DNA of 64,000 nt from Flagellimonas hadalis (GTDB taxonomy: Bacteria > Bacteroidota > Bacteroidia > Flavobacteriales > Flavobacteriaceae): the NCBI RefSeq assembly GCF_007785775.2, contig NZ_VNIK02000003.1, positions 88,901 through 152,900 on the forward strand, read 5' to 3'. Numbering within the stretch: position 1 is the stretch's first letter; every line of letters starts with the position of its first letter. Below the pieces are notes generated by a model. It did not search any database. It worked only from the letters and a program-made list of their open reading frames with translations, and was not told the DNA's origin. Below, one piece after another: positions 8,432-16,724 of this stretch. A program made the position numbers and the translations under genes.

Positions 8432-8455
8432 CCCTTTACCCTTTCACCATTTACC
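8431..8455 (+). repeat. Right arm of 25-bp inverted repeat framing the four-helix-bundle gene
   Basis: Reverse-complement partner of 7981-8005 with two mismatches. It begins ACCCTTTACCC and ends CACCATTTACC. Similar ACC/TTT-rich words continue to about 8552, next to the thyA start. Confidence 0.75.
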
Positions 8456-8556
8456 CTTTTGCCCTTCACCCTCCTCCTTCTTCGTTGATAAAATTTTCAT
8501 AAGTCTACCCATTGTCTATTGTCCTGTTACCCATAACCATTTACCTTTAACCCACT

Positions 8557-9381
8557 ATGAAACAGTACCACGACCTCCTCAAACACGTATTGGAACACGG
8601 CAACCAGAAAGGGGACCGCACAGGCACAGGAACCTTGAGCGTTTTTGGCTATCAGATGCGATTTGACCTTTCCGAAGGGTTTCCCATGGTGACCACGAAG
8701 AAACTGCACCTAAAATCCATTGTCCACGAACTGTTGTGGTTTTTGAAGGGCGATACGAACATCCAGTACCTTCAGGAGAACGGGGTGCGCATCTGGAACG
8801 AATGGGCCGATGACAACGGCGATCTTGGACCGGTCTATGGCCACCAATGGCGCAACTGGAACAGTGAGGAGATCGACCAGATCAAGGAAGTCATCGAGAC
8901 CTTGAAGCACAACCCGAACAGCCGCCGTATGCTGGTCTCCGCTTGGAACCCCAGCGTATTGCCGGACACTTCGGTGTCGTTTGCGGAAAATGTGGCCAAC
9001 GGAAAGGCCGCCCTTCCTCCCTGCCATGCCTTTTTCCAGTTTTATGTGGCCGATGGCAGACTCTCCTGCCAATTGTACCAGCGCAGTGCGGACATCTTTT
9101 TGGGCGTTCCCTTCAACATTGCCTCCTACGCCTTGTTCACCTTGATGATGGCCCAAGTATGCGGTTACCAGCCCGGGGAGTTCATCCACACCTTTGGTGA
9201 TGCGCACATCTACAACAACCACATGGAGCAGGTGGAGCTGCAATTGAGCCGTGACCCCCGCCCCTTGCCCACCATAAAACTGAACCCCGAAGTAAAGGAC
9301 ATCTTTGCCTTTACCTTTGATGATTTTGAGCTCTTGAACTACGACCCACACCCGCATATTAAGGGGGTTGTGGCGGTGTGA
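8557..9381 (+). CDS. thyA: Thymidylate synthase
   Basis: A 274-residue protein of normal ThyA length. The N-terminus carries the [11 protein letters not shown] loop, the catalytic cysteine is C156 in [13 protein letters not shown], and the dUMP-binding [21 protein letters not shown] and HIYNNHMEQ segments are intact. It methylates dUMP to dTMP using methylene-tetrahydrofolate and releases dihydrofolate, which the folA product encoded at 17114 recycles. It lies downstream of the nucleoside transporter and the four-helix-bundle insertion. In many relatives thyA sits close to folA; here about 7.7 kb separates them. Confidence 0.98.
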   Translation: MKQYHDLLKHVLEHGNQKGDRTGTGTLSVFGYQMRFDLSEGFPMVTTKKLHLKSIVHELLWFLKGDTNIQYLQENGVRIWNEWADDNGDLGPVYGHQWRNWNSEEIDQIKEVIETLKHNPNSRRMLVSAWNPSVLPDTSVSFAENVANGKAALPPCHAFFQFYVADGRLSCQLYQRSADIFLGVPFNIASYALFTLMMAQVCGYQPGEFIHTFGDAHIYNNHMEQVELQLSRDPRPLPTIKLNPEVKDIFAFTFDDFELLNYDPHPHIKGVVAV

Positions 9382-9463
9382 TTCGTTTTTCTGCTATTTT
9401 AGGAGCTATAGATGTGTCTATTTTACAGGACACATACACATGCCATTTGAAATAAGCTCTAAT

Positions 9464-10336
9464 ATGAAAAGATTTCCCACAATCATATTGATTTTAGCCT
9501 TTTGCAAAATCGGATATTGCCAAAGCAAACAGGTTGTAGGCGAAGTAAGGAACTTTGAAAGCAATGAACCTTTGCCCTATGTCAATGTCGGGATTGCCAA
9601 TAAAACGGTCGGAACAGTTTCCAATGAAAATGGATTTTTCAAACTTGACTTAAATGAAAGGACCTCTCCAAGAGACACTGTCATTTTCTCATACATAGGT
9701 TTTAAAACTGAAAAATACTTGGTCTCGGATTTGAGCAATCAAAAGAGGGCAATTTTATTGCACCCACAGAATACAGCATTGGACGAAGTAATAGTGACTT
9801 CAAAAAAAATAGAACTGAAACACAGAAAGATAGGAAGAACATCCAAAGGCCTTGGATTGATGCATTCAAATTTCTACTCTTACCACGAAAAAGATATCGA
9901 TGATCGTTTGAGCAAAGAAAGAGGAATGAAGTTTAAGATCAGAAAAAACTGCCACATCCAGGATTTGAATTTCAACATTACCTCGAATGACTTCAAATCC
10001 CTGAAATTCAGGGTAAATTTCTACAAGATTGAAAATGGGTTTCCAACAGAATTGGTAGTGGAAAAAAATATTGTTTTTGAAATCAAGGACAATTTCTTAG
10101 GATGGTTCAAAGTAGATTTGGAACCTTACAGTATCTATCTCAAAGAAGAAGTTGGAGAAATTGCTGTAACCATACAATGGGTCGAAAGTGAAAAAGCAGA
10201 TACAAAAAGTAAGTACTTTGCCATTTCAACTGCCAGTTCGCCGACCCATACGGCTTATTTTAGGGAAAAAGCCATGGACAGTTGGACCAAAGGAGGGCAA
10301 AGTTTAAGTTTCTATCTAAATGCATTGTGTGAATAA
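9464..10336 (+). CDS. Secreted protein with carboxypeptidase-regulatory-like domain
   Basis: A 290-residue protein from the ATG at 9464, chosen because it opens a signal peptide (MKRFPTIILILAFCKIGYCQ). Residues about 22-110 form the carboxypeptidase-D regulatory-like sandwich (GEVRNFESNEPLPYVNVGI, FSYIGFKTEKYLV) ending in LDEVIVTSKK, the link that in TonB-dependent receptors leads to the plug. Here no receptor follows; the remaining 170 residues are a second beta-rich region of unknown kind (FKSLKFRVNFYKIENGFPTE). The gene is clearly A+T-richer than its neighbours and may be acquired. Likely periplasmic or surface-exposed; function unknown. Confidence 0.75.
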   Translation: MKRFPTIILILAFCKIGYCQSKQVVGEVRNFESNEPLPYVNVGIANKTVGTVSNENGFFKLDLNERTSPRDTVIFSYIGFKTEKYLVSDLSNQKRAILLHPQNTALDEVIVTSKKIELKHRKIGRTSKGLGLMHSNFYSYHEKDIDDRLSKERGMKFKIRKNCHIQDLNFNITSNDFKSLKFRVNFYKIENGFPTELVVEKNIVFEIKDNFLGWFKVDLEPYSIYLKEEVGEIAVTIQWVESEKADTKSKYFAISTASSPTHTAYFREKAMDSWTKGGQSLSFYLNALCE

Positions 10337-10373
10337 AAGACTATTATAAAAACTATCCTTGCTACCACAAGCC

Positions 10374-10580
10374 TCATGGCCCGTCCCTAATACACCCCTT
10401 CAAAACCTTATTGATTCCCCGCAAGGCCACTGCCACATTTTGGATTTCCCTTTGGGAAAAGGCACCTTCTTCCACATAAAAGAGCATTTCCAAGCCCAAA
10501 TCCAACACATCGGCCAGTTCCGCAGGAGAAGCGTAGGCATCTTCAAACAAGTCCAAAAATATTCTCTCGCTTTTGATCAT
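10374..10580 (-). CDS. Small acidic hypothetical protein
   Basis: A 68-residue protein with a sensible globular, mostly helical composition (ERIFLDLFEDAYASPAELAD, then IQNVAVALRGINKVL). On the minus strand TACATTTG (10585-10592) matches the -7 promoter element and ends only four bases before the ATG, so the message could be almost leaderless; no clear -33 element was found. It has no signal peptide or membrane segment. I do not recognise the family. It stands alone between two plus-strand genes. Confidence 0.55.
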   Translation of the reverse strand: MIKSERIFLDLFEDAYASPAELADVLDLGLEMLFYVEEGAFSQREIQNVAVALRGINKVLKGCIRDGP

Positions 10581-10829
10581 GGTTCAAATGTAATCAACTG
10601 ATTGGGGTTAAGCGTCATAACAGATCATGACCTTAAAATCAATTGAATTGTATTGGAAAATAATTTCCCCCGCTAGCACAAGCCTTTTACCTCCTGCAAA
10701 TCCCAAGACTCCAGAATCTCTACCCCAAGACACCACCCTACTCAAAAAATCAGTACCTTCCCTTTTACAATCCCATCGCTACGAGACGGTTAGCTGTGAT
10801 TGTATTCAAAAAACACCAACCTCCATTTT

Positions 10830-12569
10830 ATGACACGAAAACATCTTTTGGCCTGCGCCTTTCTGATCAGCTCGTTTTCCCTGTTCGCACAAACCTACAT
10901 CACCCATGTGACCGTGGCCGATGTGGAAAAACAACGATTGCTGCCCGATCAGACCGTGGTGATCACCGATGGCCTCATCTCCAACATCAAAAAAAGTAGC
11001 AGCATCAAAATCCCACAAAATGCGACCGTAATCGACGGACGGGGCAAGTTCCTTTTTCCCGGCCTTGTGGACGCCCATATCCATTTCTCCCAAAATGGGG
11101 GACTGTACACCCGCCCGGATGCCATCGACCTGAGAAAATATATGGACTACAACGACGAAATTGCGCTTGCAAAATCCGACATGGAAACCAAATTGAAGCG
11201 ATACCTCCAAAACGGGATCACCACGGTGGTGGATGTGGGCTCTACGTTCAACCTGCTCGACGCAAGAAATGATTTCAAGGATAATCCCACTACGGCCCAA
11301 ATTTTCATGACGGGGCCCCTATTGACCACCTATGAGCCGGCAGCTTTGGCTAACCTTGGAAACGATGGGGTTTTTACCTTGACAAAGACCATTGAAGAGG
11401 GCGTCAAGGGCGTCCAACAACAATTGCCCCACCAACCGGACTTTATCAAAATATGGTACATCGCCGGGGCGGACGGATTGGGCGTGGAGGAAAGTGCACG
11501 CAAAAACCTGCCCATTGTGAAAGCAATCATTGAGGAAGCCCACAAGCACCGTTTGAAGGTGGCAGTCCATGCCACGGAACGGATCACTGCACAATTGGCC
11601 GTGGAAAATGGCGCCGATTTCTTGGTCCATAGTGTGGATGACGAGGTGATAACGGACAATTTTGTGGCTTTGTTGAAGAAAAACAATGTGGCCCTCTGCC
11701 CTACACTGGTCGTGCCAAGTGGGTACATGGACACCTTTAGCCAAAAACTGGAGCTTGGCACCCACGACCTCCAAAAAGCCGACCCCTACCAATTGGGAAC
11801 GCTGCTGGACCTGAAACACTTGCCCGAGCCCTCGCTTATCGAGAATTATAAAAAGTATGCAAACGACCCGAAGAACGTTGCCAAACTCAAAAAGAGCGAT
11901 TCCATTTCCAGGGTCAATCTGAAAAAATTGTGTGATGCGGGCGTTTTGATCGTAACCGGAACGGATGCCGGAAATATTGGCACCCTGCATACTTCGTCCT
12001 ACCTTCCCGAATTGAAGGCCATGCAGCAGAGCGGTATGAGCAACTGGGACATCATTCAGGCCTCCACTGTAAACGGAGCAAAGCTCTTCGGCAAGGAAAA
12101 TGAGTTTGGAACAGTGACTACGGGAAAAAAGGCAAATCTTTTGCTCTTGGATGCGAACCCCATTGAAGACCTCGAAAATATCACCCAAATACATACGGTC
12201 TTCAACCAAGGAGAGGCTTTCAATCCCAACGAAGTTTTGCAAGATTCCCCGACCGATCTGGCGCAACGACAACTGAACGCCTATAACCTAAGAAACATTG
12301 AAGCCTTTTTGGAACCCTATGCCGAGGATGTGGAAGTATATGCCTTTCCAAACCAACTGCTCTATAAAGGAAAAGAAACGATGAGAGGACAGTATGCCCA
12401 AATGTTTGAAAACACGCCAGACCTGCATTGTGAACTCAGGGAGCGAATTGTTCAGGGCAATGTGGTGATCGATAAAGAGCGGGTTCAATTTGGCCCGGAA
12501 ACCGTAGAGGCGGTCGCCATGTACCACGTTGAAAACGGTAAAATCAAAAAAGTGTATTTTATTCAATAA
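10830..12569 (+). CDS. Secreted amidohydrolase fused to a SnoaL/NTF2-like domain
   Basis: A 579-residue protein from the ATG at 10830, which opens a signal peptide (MTRKHLLACAFLISSFSLFAQ). Residues about 23-470 are an amidohydrolase-superfamily barrel related to imidazolonepropionase-like enzymes: the HxH metal pair H83/H85 in DAHIHF, AVHATERIT, FLVHSVDDE and the aspartate in TGTDAGNIG. Residues about 475-579 are a separate SnoaL/NTF2-like cone (QLNAYNLRNIEAFLEPYAED ... YHVENGKIKKVYFIQ). The substrate is unknown, possibly a cyclic amide or peptide in the periplasm. It starts a run with a Dabb lipoprotein, a sulfatase lipoprotein and a small protein, the first gap being 13 bases. Confidence 0.9.
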   Translation: MTRKHLLACAFLISSFSLFAQTYITHVTVADVEKQRLLPDQTVVITDGLISNIKKSSSIKIPQNATVIDGRGKFLFPGLVDAHIHFSQNGGLYTRPDAIDLRKYMDYNDEIALAKSDMETKLKRYLQNGITTVVDVGSTFNLLDARNDFKDNPTTAQIFMTGPLLTTYEPAALANLGNDGVFTLTKTIEEGVKGVQQQLPHQPDFIKIWYIAGADGLGVEESARKNLPIVKAIIEEAHKHRLKVAVHATERITAQLAVENGADFLVHSVDDEVITDNFVALLKKNNVALCPTLVVPSGYMDTFSQKLELGTHDLQKADPYQLGTLLDLKHLPEPSLIENYKKYANDPKNVAKLKKSDSISRVNLKKLCDAGVLIVTGTDAGNIGTLHTSSYLPELKAMQQSGMSNWDIIQASTVNGAKLFGKENEFGTVTTGKKANLLLLDANPIEDLENITQIHTVFNQGEAFNPNEVLQDSPTDLAQRQLNAYNLRNIEAFLEPYAEDVEVYAFPNQLLYKGKETMRGQYAQMFENTPDLHCELRERIVQGNVVIDKERVQFGPETVEAVAMYHVENGKIKKVYFIQ

Positions 12570-12582
12570 GAAAACAAAGCAA

Positions 12583-13008
12583 ATGAAAACCATCTCCATC
12601 ACACTTTTTGCCGCCCTATTATTTGCCAGTTGTGGCGAGCAACCCAAAAAAGAAACCGCCGAAAAACCGGAAGAGACCGTGAAAAAAACCGAAGAAACCG
12701 CCACCCGTAAGTTGCGCCATGTGGTGCTGTTCAAATTTAAGGAGACCTCCACCGCCGATGATATTGAGCAGGTAAAACAGGCCTTTGATGCCCTACCCTC
12801 AAAAATTCCGCTCATCAAGGGGTATGAATGGGGACTGAACAACAGTCCGGAAAACCTGAACAAGGGTTTTACCCATTGCTTTTTCCTCACGTTCCACAGT
12901 GAGGCCGACCGCGATGCCTATCTCCCCCATCCCGAGCATAAGGTTTTTGGGGAGATTGCTGGTCCGCACATCGATGATGTCCTTGTGGTGGATTACTGGA
13001 CCGAATAA
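12583..13008 (+). CDS. Dabb (stress-responsive alpha/beta barrel) lipoprotein
   Basis: A 141-residue lipoprotein from the ATG at 12583. The leader ends in a lipobox (LLFASCGEQ), followed by a Lys/Glu-rich tether. Residues about 43-141 are a ferredoxin-like Dabb domain: RHVVLFKFKETSTADDIEQV, GFTHCFFLTFHSEADRDAYL and HPEHKVFGEI. Dabb proteins are dimeric barrels, some with catalytic roles, most uncharacterised. It is translationally close to the amidohydrolase before it (13-base gap) and about 100 bases before the sulfatase, suggesting a shared periplasmic pathway. The upstream in-frame ATG at 12529 would overlap the amidohydrolase and spoil the leader. Confidence 0.88.
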   Translation: MKTISITLFAALLFASCGEQPKKETAEKPEETVKKTEETATRKLRHVVLFKFKETSTADDIEQVKQAFDALPSKIPLIKGYEWGLNNSPENLNKGFTHCFFLTFHSEADRDAYLPHPEHKVFGEIAGPHIDDVLVVDYWTE

Positions 13009-13110
13009 ATTGTGGGGCAGATTTGATTTTGGGCAATTTTTCAAACTGTCAATGACCCAATGGCGGTTGTGCTTTGTGGCAAAAAGCCATATCTTTTCAA
13101 AAAAAGATAC

Positions 13111-14577
13111 ATGAGCAAGCCGCAAGCTTTTATTTGGGCAATTTTTGTTGTCCTCATCCTTGGAAATTGCAAGCGACAAGAGGAAAAATCAGAAACAACC
13201 AATACCCCAAAGTCGAACATCATTTACATTTTGGCAGATGACCTGGGCTATGGCGACCTTGGCGTGATGGGCCAAACCAGGTTTCCAACCCCGAACATTG
13301 ACCAATTGGCGGCAGATGGCATGCTCTTTACCCAACACTATTCAGGTTCCACGGTCTGCGCACCGTCCCGTTCCGCACTGCTGACAGGCCAACATACCGG
13401 CCACACTTTTATCCGGGGCAACAGGGAGATCCAGCCAGAAGGCCAATACCCTATGGCCGCTTCCGTGACAACGATTGCCGAACTTTTAAAATCGGCAGGA
13501 TATGTCACAGGGGCCTTTGGAAAATGGGGCTTGGGCTATCCGGCTTCCGAAGGCGACCCCAACAACCAAGGTTTTGATGAATTCTATGGCTACAATTGCC
13601 AACGGATGGGCCATAATTACTACCCCTACCACTTATGGGAAAACCAGACCAAAGTGACTTTGGACGGTAATGTCGGCACCCAGACCCAGACCTATGCACC
13701 CGATTTGATCCATGAAAAATCGTTGGAATTTATCGAAAAGCACAAGGACACTACTTTCTTTATGTACTATCCGTCCATCATTCCACATGCCGAACTTGCC
13801 GCCCCAGAGGAATACATATCAAAATTTAGGGGAAAACTGGAACCCGAAAAAAGTTATGAGGGAATAGATAAGGGAGCGGATTACAAAAAGGGTGGCTACG
13901 GTTCCCAAGAGGAGACCCATGCGGCTTTTGCGGCCATGGTGCATTTATTGGACCGGCAAGTGGGCGAGATCAGAAAAAAAGTGGAAGAACTGGGCATTAC
14001 GGAGAACACCCTCATCATCTTTACTTCGGATAACGGACCCCACCAAGAAGGCGGCGCAGACCCTGATTATTTTAACAGCAATGCAGGGCTTCGAGGACAT
14101 AAGCGCGACCTGTACGAGGGTGGCATACGCGTGCCCATGATTGCCTATTGGCCCCAAAAGATACGTGCAAATTCCACTTCCGACCATGTTTCGGTCTTTT
14201 GGGATTTCCTGCCCACAGCTTGCGACATTGCACAGATTGATATTCCGAAGGGCATCGACGGTATCTCCTACTTACCGGAACTATTGGGCGGAGACCAGAA
14301 AAAGCACGACCATCTGTATTGGGAGTTTTTGGAGCAGGGAGGAAAACAAGCGGTTCGGTTCGGGGATTGGAAAGGTGTACGCCTAAACATGGACAACGAC
14401 CCAGAGGCCGCCATCGAGCTCTATGATCTGAACAATGATTTGGGGGAACAGTACAATGTTGCCTCTGAGCACCCAGAAATAGTGGCGCAAATAGCCACTA
14501 TCATGGCACAGGAACATTCTCGTTCGCAGGAATTTAGCTTTGGGTACGAAAAGGACCAAGAAACGAACAATCCTTGA
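13111..14577 (+). CDS. Arylsulfatase-type sulfatase lipoprotein
   Basis: A 488-residue protein from the ATG at 13111, with a lipoprotein leader ending in LILGNC (C20). It is a type I sulfatase: the metal aspartates in YILADDLGYGDLG (D43, D44) and the modification motif CAPSR at C83-R87, where the cysteine would be oxidised to formylglycine. The second signature AGYVTGAFGKWGLG and the TSDNGPH metal site are also present. It hydrolyses sulfate esters, probably from algal polysaccharides or small sulfated compounds, in the periplasm or at the cell surface. No formylglycine-generating enzyme is in the window. It lies between the Dabb lipoprotein and a small protein in one direction. Confidence 0.95.
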   Translation: MSKPQAFIWAIFVVLILGNCKRQEEKSETTNTPKSNIIYILADDLGYGDLGVMGQTRFPTPNIDQLAADGMLFTQHYSGSTVCAPSRSALLTGQHTGHTFIRGNREIQPEGQYPMAASVTTIAELLKSAGYVTGAFGKWGLGYPASEGDPNNQGFDEFYGYNCQRMGHNYYPYHLWENQTKVTLDGNVGTQTQTYAPDLIHEKSLEFIEKHKDTTFFMYYPSIIPHAELAAPEEYISKFRGKLEPEKSYEGIDKGADYKKGGYGSQEETHAAFAAMVHLLDRQVGEIRKKVEELGITENTLIIFTSDNGPHQEGGADPDYFNSNAGLRGHKRDLYEGGIRVPMIAYWPQKIRANSTSDHVSVFWDFLPTACDIAQIDIPKGIDGISYLPELLGGDQKKHDHLYWEFLEQGGKQAVRFGDWKGVRLNMDNDPEAAIELYDLNNDLGEQYNVASEHPEIVAQIATIMAQEHSRSQEFSFGYEKDQETNNP

Positions 14578-14609
14578 TCTTTGACCTATCATTCTATTTA
14601 AATCTAGGC

Positions 14610-14906
14610 ATGAACCGATTTGAACTGTACCAAAAGATCAAAGAAATACAATCGGCCCCCATTAGGGAAATGGCCTATTATCTGGCAGATGAAAAGCGGA
14701 TTGCCATCACCTCATTCGGGCTGGCCTGGTCCAAAGCAACCGCGCCTTGGATCTATTTTGATACGGTCTTGGATCTGGAGGGGTTACGATCCCAATTTGG
14801 ATTGGGCGAAAATATGGAAGTCCATGAGAACCTGGACCCCAAATCCGGACTTGAAAGAGGTTTTGTGGACCGAACGACCGGAGAAGGTCTGATGGGCAAA
14901 ATTTGA
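14610..14906 (+). CDS. Small conserved-looking hypothetical protein
   Basis: A 98-residue soluble protein, starting at the ATG at 14610 (MNRFELYQKIKEIQSAPIRE); the earlier in-frame start at 14574 would overlap the sulfatase. It has a clear globular pattern (YYLADEKRIAITSFGLAWSK, WIYFDTVLDLEGL) and no leader or membrane segment. I do not recognise a family. It follows the sulfatase by 32 bases, so it is probably the last gene of that unit, and ends at a hairpin terminator. Confidence 0.75.
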   Translation: MNRFELYQKIKEIQSAPIREMAYYLADEKRIAITSFGLAWSKATAPWIYFDTVLDLEGLRSQFGLGENMEVHENLDPKSGLERGFVDRTTGEGLMGKI

Positions 14907-14927
14907 CAGCAGAAATTCCCTGATAAA

Positions 14928-14968
14928 AAAGACCGCCATCAGTCTTGGGGAATCCTGATGGCGGCTTT
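14928..14968. terminator. Bidirectional terminator between convergent genes
   Basis: CCGCCATCAG pairs with CTGATGGCGG across an 11-base loop, flanked by an A-run on the left and TTTGATTTT on the right. It can end both the small-protein gene on the plus strand and the CBM48-like gene on the minus strand. Confidence 0.75.
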
Positions 14969-14972
14969 GATT

Positions 14973-15269
14973 TTATACTTCCAAAACGGCGTTTTCGGTG
15001 CCGGCATACTCGTTCCATTGGAAACGGTCAGCCTCCTCGTCGTTGGTAAAGTTGCCATCTATCAAATATCTGAACTCGTAGCTGTTCTCCATCGGAAGTT
15101 CAAAGGTCCCTTTAAAGGTCCCGTTCTTCAACTTCTTCAGTTCGCTCGCAGTGGGATTCCAATTGTTGAAATCGCCGACAACGGCAACGGTCTCTGCCTC
15201 ATCTGCGGGAACGGTAAAGGTCACCTTGCAGATAGGCTTGCTTTTTAGGTATTGTTTTTTAATCGCCAT
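14973..15269 (-). CDS. Isoamylase early-set (CBM48/AMPK-like) domain protein
   Basis: A 98-residue cytoplasmic protein from the ATG ending at 15269 (MAIKKQYLKSKPICKVTF). It is a single Ig-like early-set domain of the glycogen-binding type: VAVVGDFNNWNP, FKGTFELPMENSYEFRYLID and NGNFTNDEEADRF-like strands. Such domains sit in front of branching enzymes and in AMPK beta; here it stands alone, with no catalytic partner. A role in binding glycogen or another alpha-glucan is possible, but not shown. The gene is monocistronic, about 140 bases downstream of an aminotransferase gene. Confidence 0.88.
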   Translation of the reverse strand: MAIKKQYLKSKPICKVTFTVPADEAETVAVVGDFNNWNPTASELKKLKNGTFKGTFELPMENSYEFRYLIDGNFTNDEEADRFQWNEYAGTENAVLEV

Positions 15270-15410
15270 GGTACCAAATAATTTAATTCCGGTACAAAGC
15301 AATACATAAAACTGCTTACTTACAATTAGTTAGCGCCGATTTATCAAATTGATAAAATGTACCTAACCCTAAGGTTACTTTTGGCAAATTAACTCCTGCT
15401 TTTTTACCAA

Positions 15411-16538
15411 TTATCGCTTTGACATCCAACGCTTTAGAAGTGTTCCAATTACATCAATTTCCTCTTCCGTATTGTAAAAATGGAAACTGAGCCGTATGCC
15501 CCCACCCCGTGGGGAGGCCACGATATTCTCTTCGGTCAACCTGTTGAAGAGCTTTTCATCCCCTTTGATGTTGAAGATGGTGCTGTGCTGTTTTCTTTGG
15601 GCAATATGGGGCTCCAAGAGGTCCAGTTCCGAAAAGGTCTGCATTGCTTTTGTGGAAAGTTTTTGCAGTTGCGCCTGTACATTTTCCAGACCGATATCCT
15701 CCAAAAAATGGAGCGCAAATTCCAGGCTGCCAAAGTTGAGGGAATCCAAATGCCCCGGCTCCAAAAATTTGCAGAACGAAATGTTGTTACGCTGGGAAAG
15801 ATCGTTGTTCACGGAACCATTGCCAATGCCTTTCAGGTCAAATTGGTCCTTCACCCCGTCCTTTACCAGGAAAAACCCGTTGCCATAGCCCGCCAAGAGC
15901 CATTTGTAGGCACTGGTCCCCAAAATGTCGATACCGGAAGCTTCAAAATCAAACTCTTCCACACCACAATATTGGGTACCATCGGCAATGATCATCACAT
16001 TGGGAAAATCCTTTTTCAGCTCCTTTAAAAAATCAAGATCGATACGGACACCATTTACCCATTGCACCAAGCTCAGGGCCAGCACATCAATCTTTCCCGA
16101 TTTGACCTTTTCGCGGATATTATCTTCCATGCCCGCATCGATATCCACATATACCCTTTTAAAATTCCGGGTCTCGAAGGGCCAGTTCACGGATGGATAA
16201 TCACTTTGGAGCAACAGCACCGTTTTGTCCTTGGGCAGGCCCTCAAGTAAAAGGTTCAACCCCAGACTGAAGTTGGGCACGAGGGCCACATTTTCCGGAC
16301 TGCAGTGAAAGAACTTACCGACCACTTTTTTGATCTCGGGCATATGGGCAAACCCCTTGTTCTTCATTTTACTCCCACCGATCAGGAAGTCCAGGTCGTG
16401 TCCTTGGCGCCATTCCATCAAATCTTCGCTCAACAGGCCTGCTGAGGCAGTATTGGCATAGATACATTGTTTGAGTACGGGGAATTTTTTTCTGAGGTTC
16501 TGCATTGCTACTGTTTTGGGTACAATTCCTTTATTCAT
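15411..16538 (-). CDS. Class V aminotransferase-fold PLP enzyme
   Basis: A 375-residue protein of the aminotransferase class V (NifS/kynureninase-like) fold: YANTASAGLLSEDLMEWRQG at the N-terminus, the aspartate in IIADGTQYCGVEEF and the PLP lysine in GTSAYKWLLAGYGNGFFLV. The C-terminal small domain ends with VASPRGGGIRLSFHFYNTEEE. The exact reaction (desulfurase, lyase or transaminase) cannot be read; the cysteine loop of NifS-type desulfurases is not evident. A second ATG 11 codons downstream (ending 16505, MQNLRKKFPVL) is an equally good start. It stands alone between the CBM48-like gene and the REP-like hairpin. Confidence 0.88.
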   Translation of the reverse strand: MNKGIVPKTVAMQNLRKKFPVLKQCIYANTASAGLLSEDLMEWRQGHDLDFLIGGSKMKNKGFAHMPEIKKVVGKFFHCSPENVALVPNFSLGLNLLLEGLPKDKTVLLLQSDYPSVNWPFETRNFKRVYVDIDAGMEDNIREKVKSGKIDVLALSLVQWVNGVRIDLDFLKELKKDFPNVMIIADGTQYCGVEEFDFEASGIDILGTSAYKWLLAGYGNGFFLVKDGVKDQFDLKGIGNGSVNNDLSQRNNISFCKFLEPGHLDSLNFGSLEFALHFLEDIGLENVQAQLQKLSTKAMQTFSELDLLEPHIAQRKQHSTIFNIKGDEKLFNRLTEENIVASPRGGGIRLSFHFYNTEEEIDVIGTLLKRWMSKR

Positions 16539-16602
16539 TTATTTATTATATAAACTGTACCAGTTGTCATGGTAAGTCGCATCAATGTTGGTTTTTGTCC
16601 TC

Positions 16603-16647
16603 TTGAGCGCAGTCGAAAGGCGGACGAAACATCTCGACTGCGCTCGA
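16603..16647. repeat. REP-like imperfect palindrome
   Basis: TTGAGCGCAGTCGA (16603-16616) and TCGACTGCGCTCGA (16634-16647) pair at 13 of 14 positions around a 17-base loop. It lies in the divergent gap between the aminotransferase and the 2TM gene. A degenerate relative (TCGACTCCGCTCA) follows tRNA-Gly at 48297. Such elements are usually dispersed, but only these two are visible here. Confidence 0.6.
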
Positions 16648-16696
16648 TGTGACATCCGAATAGACCACTGGCACAATTAGACGATACAATTTCCTT

Positions 16697-16704
16697 TATA
16701 TTTG
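16697..16704 (+). promoter_or_regulatory. Promoter -7 box for the 2TM-folA pair
   Basis: TATATTTG matches TAnnTTTG and lies 20 bases before the ATG at 16725. The -33 element is not clear. Confidence 0.5.
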
Positions 16705-16724
16705 TTGTTAAAGATAGCCATTCC

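Noticed and set aside
10627..10833. 68-codon plus-strand frame upstream of the amidohydrolase
   Set aside because: Low-complexity Ser/Pro/Thr-rich translation, no leader or motif, and it overlaps the amidohydrolase start. Most likely the untranslated upstream region.
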